From Candidatus Latescibacterota bacterium (GTDB lineage Bacteria > JAAXHH01): a DNA stretch of 64,000 nucleotides. A program made the translations under genes and the position numbers. Below are positions 61,535 through 64,000 of this stretch, in pieces (within the stretch, counting starts at the first letter, position 1; the number at the start of each line of letters is the position of its first letter). Where the stretch lies: NCBI GenBank assembly GCA_022821085.1, contig JAJEEG010000006.1, positions 1,001,330-1,065,329 of the forward strand. Direction: 5' to 3'. Under the pieces are notes generated by a model. It was not told where the DNA came from, made no database searches, and saw nothing but the letters and a program-made list of their open reading frames with translations.

Positions 61535-61741
61535 ATGCGACAAGTGGTTCTTTATCCTGGAGAGGACGGCTTTTGGATTGCAGAATGTCCCAGTCTGGCA
61601 GGTTGCGTAAGTCAGGGCGAATCTCGGCAAGCGGCGATTGAAAGTATCAGAGAGGCTATCGAAGCATACATCGAGGCTTTGGAAGACGATGATCTTCCAG
61701 TTCCTGAGGACAAATTCGAGGCCTTGGTCGTAGCCGTATGA
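61535..61741 (+). CDS. hicB: HicB-family antitoxin
   Basis: A 68-residue partial-RNase-H-fold antitoxin: RQVVLYPGEDGFWIAECPSL and GCVSQGESRQAAIESIREAI, matching HicB. The protein has little beyond the core domain, so DNA binding may need a partner or a small tail. AGGAG lies 9 bases upstream. Antitoxin-first order; it overlaps hicA by 4 bases. Confidence 0.88.
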   Translation: MRQVVLYPGEDGFWIAECPSLAGCVSQGESRQAAIESIREAIEAYIEALEDDDLPVPEDKFEALVVAV

Positions 61742-61959
61742 ACGTTCTACCCGCAATTTCAGGTCGCGAATGTGTCAAAGCACTTGCCAAAGCGGGGTTT
61801 TATGTCAGACGACAACGCGGCAGTCACATCGTTTTGCGTCGAGACGACCCATTGACACAAGTTGTAGTCCCGGACCACCGGACACTTGACCGGGGAACAC
61901 TACGCGCCATAATAAGACAATGTGGTTTGGGAGTAGAGGAGTTTAACGGGTTGCTGTGA
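61738..61959 (+). CDS. hicA: HicA-family mRNA interferase toxin
   Basis: A 73-residue dsRBD-like toxin with GRECVKALAKAGFYVRRQRGSHIVLRRD; the catalytic His is in GSHIVLR. It cleaves mRNA and tmRNA in relatives. ATG overlaps the hicB stop (ATGA). The pair lies in low-GC DNA, consistent with transfer. Confidence 0.9.
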   Translation: MNVLPAISGRECVKALAKAGFYVRRQRGSHIVLRRDDPLTQVVVPDHRTLDRGTLRAIIRQCGLGVEEFNGLL

Positions 61960-62070
61960 CGCTCTTGCCAACGTGAGCCGGGAAAGCCTGTTCACTCTAG
62001 TCTGCTATTTAATTCCCATAGTAAACTGGTAAAAACATCGGGAATCAGTCACTTTGAAGGACCACCCCCC

Positions 62071-62877
62071 ATGTCCATGACCGACGAAGAACGCTTCCGA
62101 TTCGACCTGACCGGGTTTCTGGTCCGGCCGGCCATACTCACCGCGGATGAGGTCAAGGCCATCCGCGAGCAGATCTACCTGATCAAGCACGACCCGGAAT
62201 CACTTCCGCCTGAACACCGCGACGTGCCGGGGGGACCGTCGAGCGTGCTCATCGATCATCCGGCCGTCGTGGACGTGATCGAGGAGATTATAAGTCCCGA
62301 CTTTCGGCTGGAGAACTGTTCCTGCGTGTGGCGCAAGAAGGGGGAGGAGCACGGTGAACTGCACGGCGGCGGTCCCAGGCAGATCGATCCGATCTTCGGG
62401 TACCGGGTGCAGCGCGATCAGATCTACGCCGGCATGGTGCGGGTGATCTTCGAGTTTACGGATATCCGCCTGGAGGACCAGAGCACGCACTTCGTGGTGG
62501 GGAGCCACAAGGCGAATTTCCCCATGCATCCCGACCACATGTCACTGGAGGAGGGTAAGCGAAGCCAATTCCTGATGACCTATGCCTGCCCTGCGGGCAG
62601 CGCGGTATTCTTCACCGAGAACACCTGTCACGCCGGTCCCAAGTGGAATCGGGACGAACCCCGCGTGACCGTACTCAACGCCTATTCACACCTGGCCACC
62701 CACTGGCACCGTTTAAAAACGCCCCCCGCGGTCATAGCCGGCCTTCCCCGCGAGAAGCAGGTTTACTTCCGCGAACCGTGGATCGCCGATTTCCGAACCA
62801 GTCCGGCTACCAGGAACACGGCGGAGCGGTTCATGGGCAATGACGAGCCGCCGGTCAACGCCGACACGAAGCCCTAG
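62071..62877 (+). CDS. Phytanoyl-CoA dioxygenase-family protein (second)
   Basis: A 268-residue member of the same oxygenase family as the gene at 56806 but only distantly similar. It has FRFDLTGFLVRPAILTADEV, GELHGGGPRQIDPIF (first His; the acid ligand is less clear) and ENTCHAGPKWNRDEPRVTVLNAYS (distal His, 2-oxoglutarate Arg). AAGGA lies upstream of the ATG. Relatives are abundant in sponge-associated and marine uncultured bacteria. Substrate unknown. Confidence 0.85.
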   Translation: MSMTDEERFRFDLTGFLVRPAILTADEVKAIREQIYLIKHDPESLPPEHRDVPGGPSSVLIDHPAVVDVIEEIISPDFRLENCSCVWRKKGEEHGELHGGGPRQIDPIFGYRVQRDQIYAGMVRVIFEFTDIRLEDQSTHFVVGSHKANFPMHPDHMSLEEGKRSQFLMTYACPAGSAVFFTENTCHAGPKWNRDEPRVTVLNAYSHLATHWHRLKTPPAVIAGLPREKQVYFREPWIADFRTSPATRNTAERFMGNDEPPVNADTKP

Positions 62878-62992
62878 CCGTAACTTTTCTTACGAGACCA
62901 TAGCCGGAAGTTACGTCCAATCTATAAAGTGGGCTTTGTGTCTGTGACGGCCCTGTATGGATGTTACCCTTTATCCCAGGCGGTGAATTAGC

Positions 62993-63451
62993 ATGCATTC
63001 GATTTGTACGACTGAAGACCATTCGGGGGTACTGCGAAATGCACACACCCGGAATGTGGCGATAGCGTTTGCGGACGACATAGCCCACGACTTGGGGCTC
63101 GAAATGGTCCGGGTATTGCGCGGCGCAGAGATAAGGACGTTGGCCAAATCGAAGGGAACGAAGGACATTCCCGCAAACGACCTGCGCAGTTTCGGCGCCG
63201 CCGATCTGATCATCGAGGCCAGGGACGGCAAGGACGAGACCTGCTACGTCGCCGTCGAGGTTTCATTCACCGCCAATGGAAGGGATACGCGCAGAGCCAT
63301 CAGGAACGCGGGTTTCATGGCCCGCCTCACTGGCAGACGCGCGTATTCAGTAGTGACGGGTCTCAGGAAAGACGACGGTATTCAGAAGGCCATCGCATCC
63401 GGGGACGTGTACTGGTATCAACTTTCCCCGGAAGCGTTCGATATAGACTAA
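62993..63451 (+). CDS. Hypothetical protein, PD-(D/E)XK-like
   Basis: A 152-residue protein I cannot assign firmly. The pattern AADLIIEARDG...CYVAVEVSFTAN resembles the D-x(n)-E-x-K core of PD-(D/E)XK-type proteins, with Ser where Lys is expected. It begins after an in-frame stop, at ATG 62993, with only a weak ribosome binding site. Similar but longer proteins with an N-terminal coiled-coil exist, so this may be a shortened form. Confidence 0.6.
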   Translation: MHSICTTEDHSGVLRNAHTRNVAIAFADDIAHDLGLEMVRVLRGAEIRTLAKSKGTKDIPANDLRSFGAADLIIEARDGKDETCYVAVEVSFTANGRDTRRAIRNAGFMARLTGRRAYSVVTGLRKDDGIQKAIASGDVYWYQLSPEAFDID

Positions 63452-63460
63452 AGTTGGTCT

Positions 63461-64000
63461 CTAGGGCCGCACGATACTGCCATCCGCCCTGCGATCCTCT
63501 GCGGCGTACCGGGGCGTCGCCGCGTCCTCCGCGTTCAGCAACCTCGCGGCCGCATCCTCGTCGATATCCAACCCCAGTCCGGGACTGTCGTTGGCGTAGA
63601 GGTGGCCTTCCCTTAGCTCGCAGGCGCCGGGGAACGCCGCGTATTCTTCCTCGCTGAAGGTGTTCTCTTCCTGGATCCCGAAACTCCAGCTCGCCATGTC
63701 GAGGTGAACGGCCGCGGCCTGGTTGACCGGGTCGTTGTCGCCCCCTTCCTGCCAGGCGGTGTTGATGCCGAAGGACTCGCACAGGTTCGCGATCTTCCGG
63801 CACGGCGTGATGCCGCCCGCCTTGGATACGCGCACGCGGACGTAGTCGATAAGGCGCTCGGTGATGAGGGGCGTCCATTCGTGGGGATTCACGAAGAGTT
63901 CACCCATGGCCTGGGGCGTCGTGCACTGCTCCCGGATGAGGCGGTACCACTGCACCTGTTCGGGCGAAAGGACGTCCTCGAGGAAGAAGAGCCGGTAGGG
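63461..64000 (-). CDS. RspA/ManD-type enolase-superfamily enzyme, 3' part
   Basis: The C-terminal part of a mandelate racemase/mannonate dehydratase-like protein; the 5' part lies past the right edge. Seen are PYRLFFLEDVLSPEQVQWYR, GELFVNPHEWTPLI, RVRVSKAGGITPCRKIANL (metal and catalytic region), TAWQEGGDNDPVNQAAAVHL and SFGIQEENTF, all characteristic of the RspA/ManD group. The canonical catalytic His in the TAWHGPGD-like motif is Gln here. It starts the next minus-strand unit. Confidence 0.87.
   Translation of the reverse strand, partial: PYRLFFLEDVLSPEQVQWYRLIREQCTTPQAMGELFVNPHEWTPLITERLIDYVRVRVSKAGGITPCRKIANLCESFGINTAWQEGGDNDPVNQAAAVHLDMASWSFGIQEENTFSEEEYAAFPGACELREGHLYANDSPGLGLDIDEDAAARLLNAEDAATPRYAAEDRRADGSIVRP

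Overview
The window is GC-rich chromosomal DNA from a Gram-negative bacterium. Evidence for an outer membrane is a TonB-dependent receptor with its own near-consensus promoter, an OmpA-like protein, several lipoproteins and TatA. No rRNA or clear phage module is present. The mix of a bacterial housekeeping core with many phytanoyl-CoA dioxygenases, a sulfatase, enolase-superfamily enzymes, Gfo/Idh/MocA and MDR dehydrogenases resembles uncultured FCB-type lineages such as Latescibacterota or Gemmatimonadota. That assignment is inference; no 16S is available here.

Layout. 1-2.1 kb: the 3' part of mtaB, tRNA-Arg(CCG) with its own promoter, and a convergent short serine recombinase. 2.2-13 kb: the conserved transcription/translation operon rimP-nusA-ylxQ-infB-ylxP-rbfA-ribF-rpsO-pnp-M16 peptidase-dut, preceded by a promoter and an early intrinsic terminator (attenuator-like) and lacking ylxR and truB. 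13-17.7 kb: a holin-4_2-type membrane protein, a lipoprotein solute-binding protein, a CPA2 antiporter with CBS domains and an enolase-superfamily enzyme. 17.7-18.4 kb: a roughly 700-base AT-rich gene-free region with two phased arrays of TTGTAC(A/G)A-like sites every 20-22 bases. 18.4-28 kb: an MDR dehydrogenase, a cytochrome-like lipoprotein with a damaged haem motif, MoaD-type carriers, OmpA, RraA, FtcD, then an Rrf2 regulator with promoter and operator leading cysK-(CysO-like)-thrB-CaiB. 28.9-35 kb: the minus-strand branched-chain operon ilvB-ilvH-ilvC-leuA-leuB. 35-41 kb: a TPR protein, a class V aminotransferase, and an ECF sigma/anti-sigma/DUF4097 operon, then tatA. 41-50.5 kb: a selenoprotein W-like gene read through an in-frame TGA, two STAS proteins, a CehA/McbA-type metallohydrolase, a BCCT transporter, a TonB receptor and a methyltransferase. 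50.7-55.5 kb: a RibD-C reductase, a PEGA-type lipoprotein, an aldo/keto reductase and a penicillin acylase-family lipoprotein. 55.7-64 kb: a catabolic set (Gfo/Idh/MocA, PhyH, 2-hydroxyacid dehydrogenase, sulfatase, zinc MDR, second PhyH, RspA/ManD-like) interrupted by an AT-rich hicBA toxin-antitoxin pair.

The two most striking signals are the phased TTGTAC arrays at 17751-18331, which no standard feature type explains, and the SelW-like selenoprotein at 41187-41426, which stop-terminated ORF calling truncates. Smaller oddities are glycine-rich or single-residue extensions after the diglycine of two MoaD-type carriers, acidic and low-complexity expansions inside conserved enzymes, and several pairs of overlapping divergent promoters.
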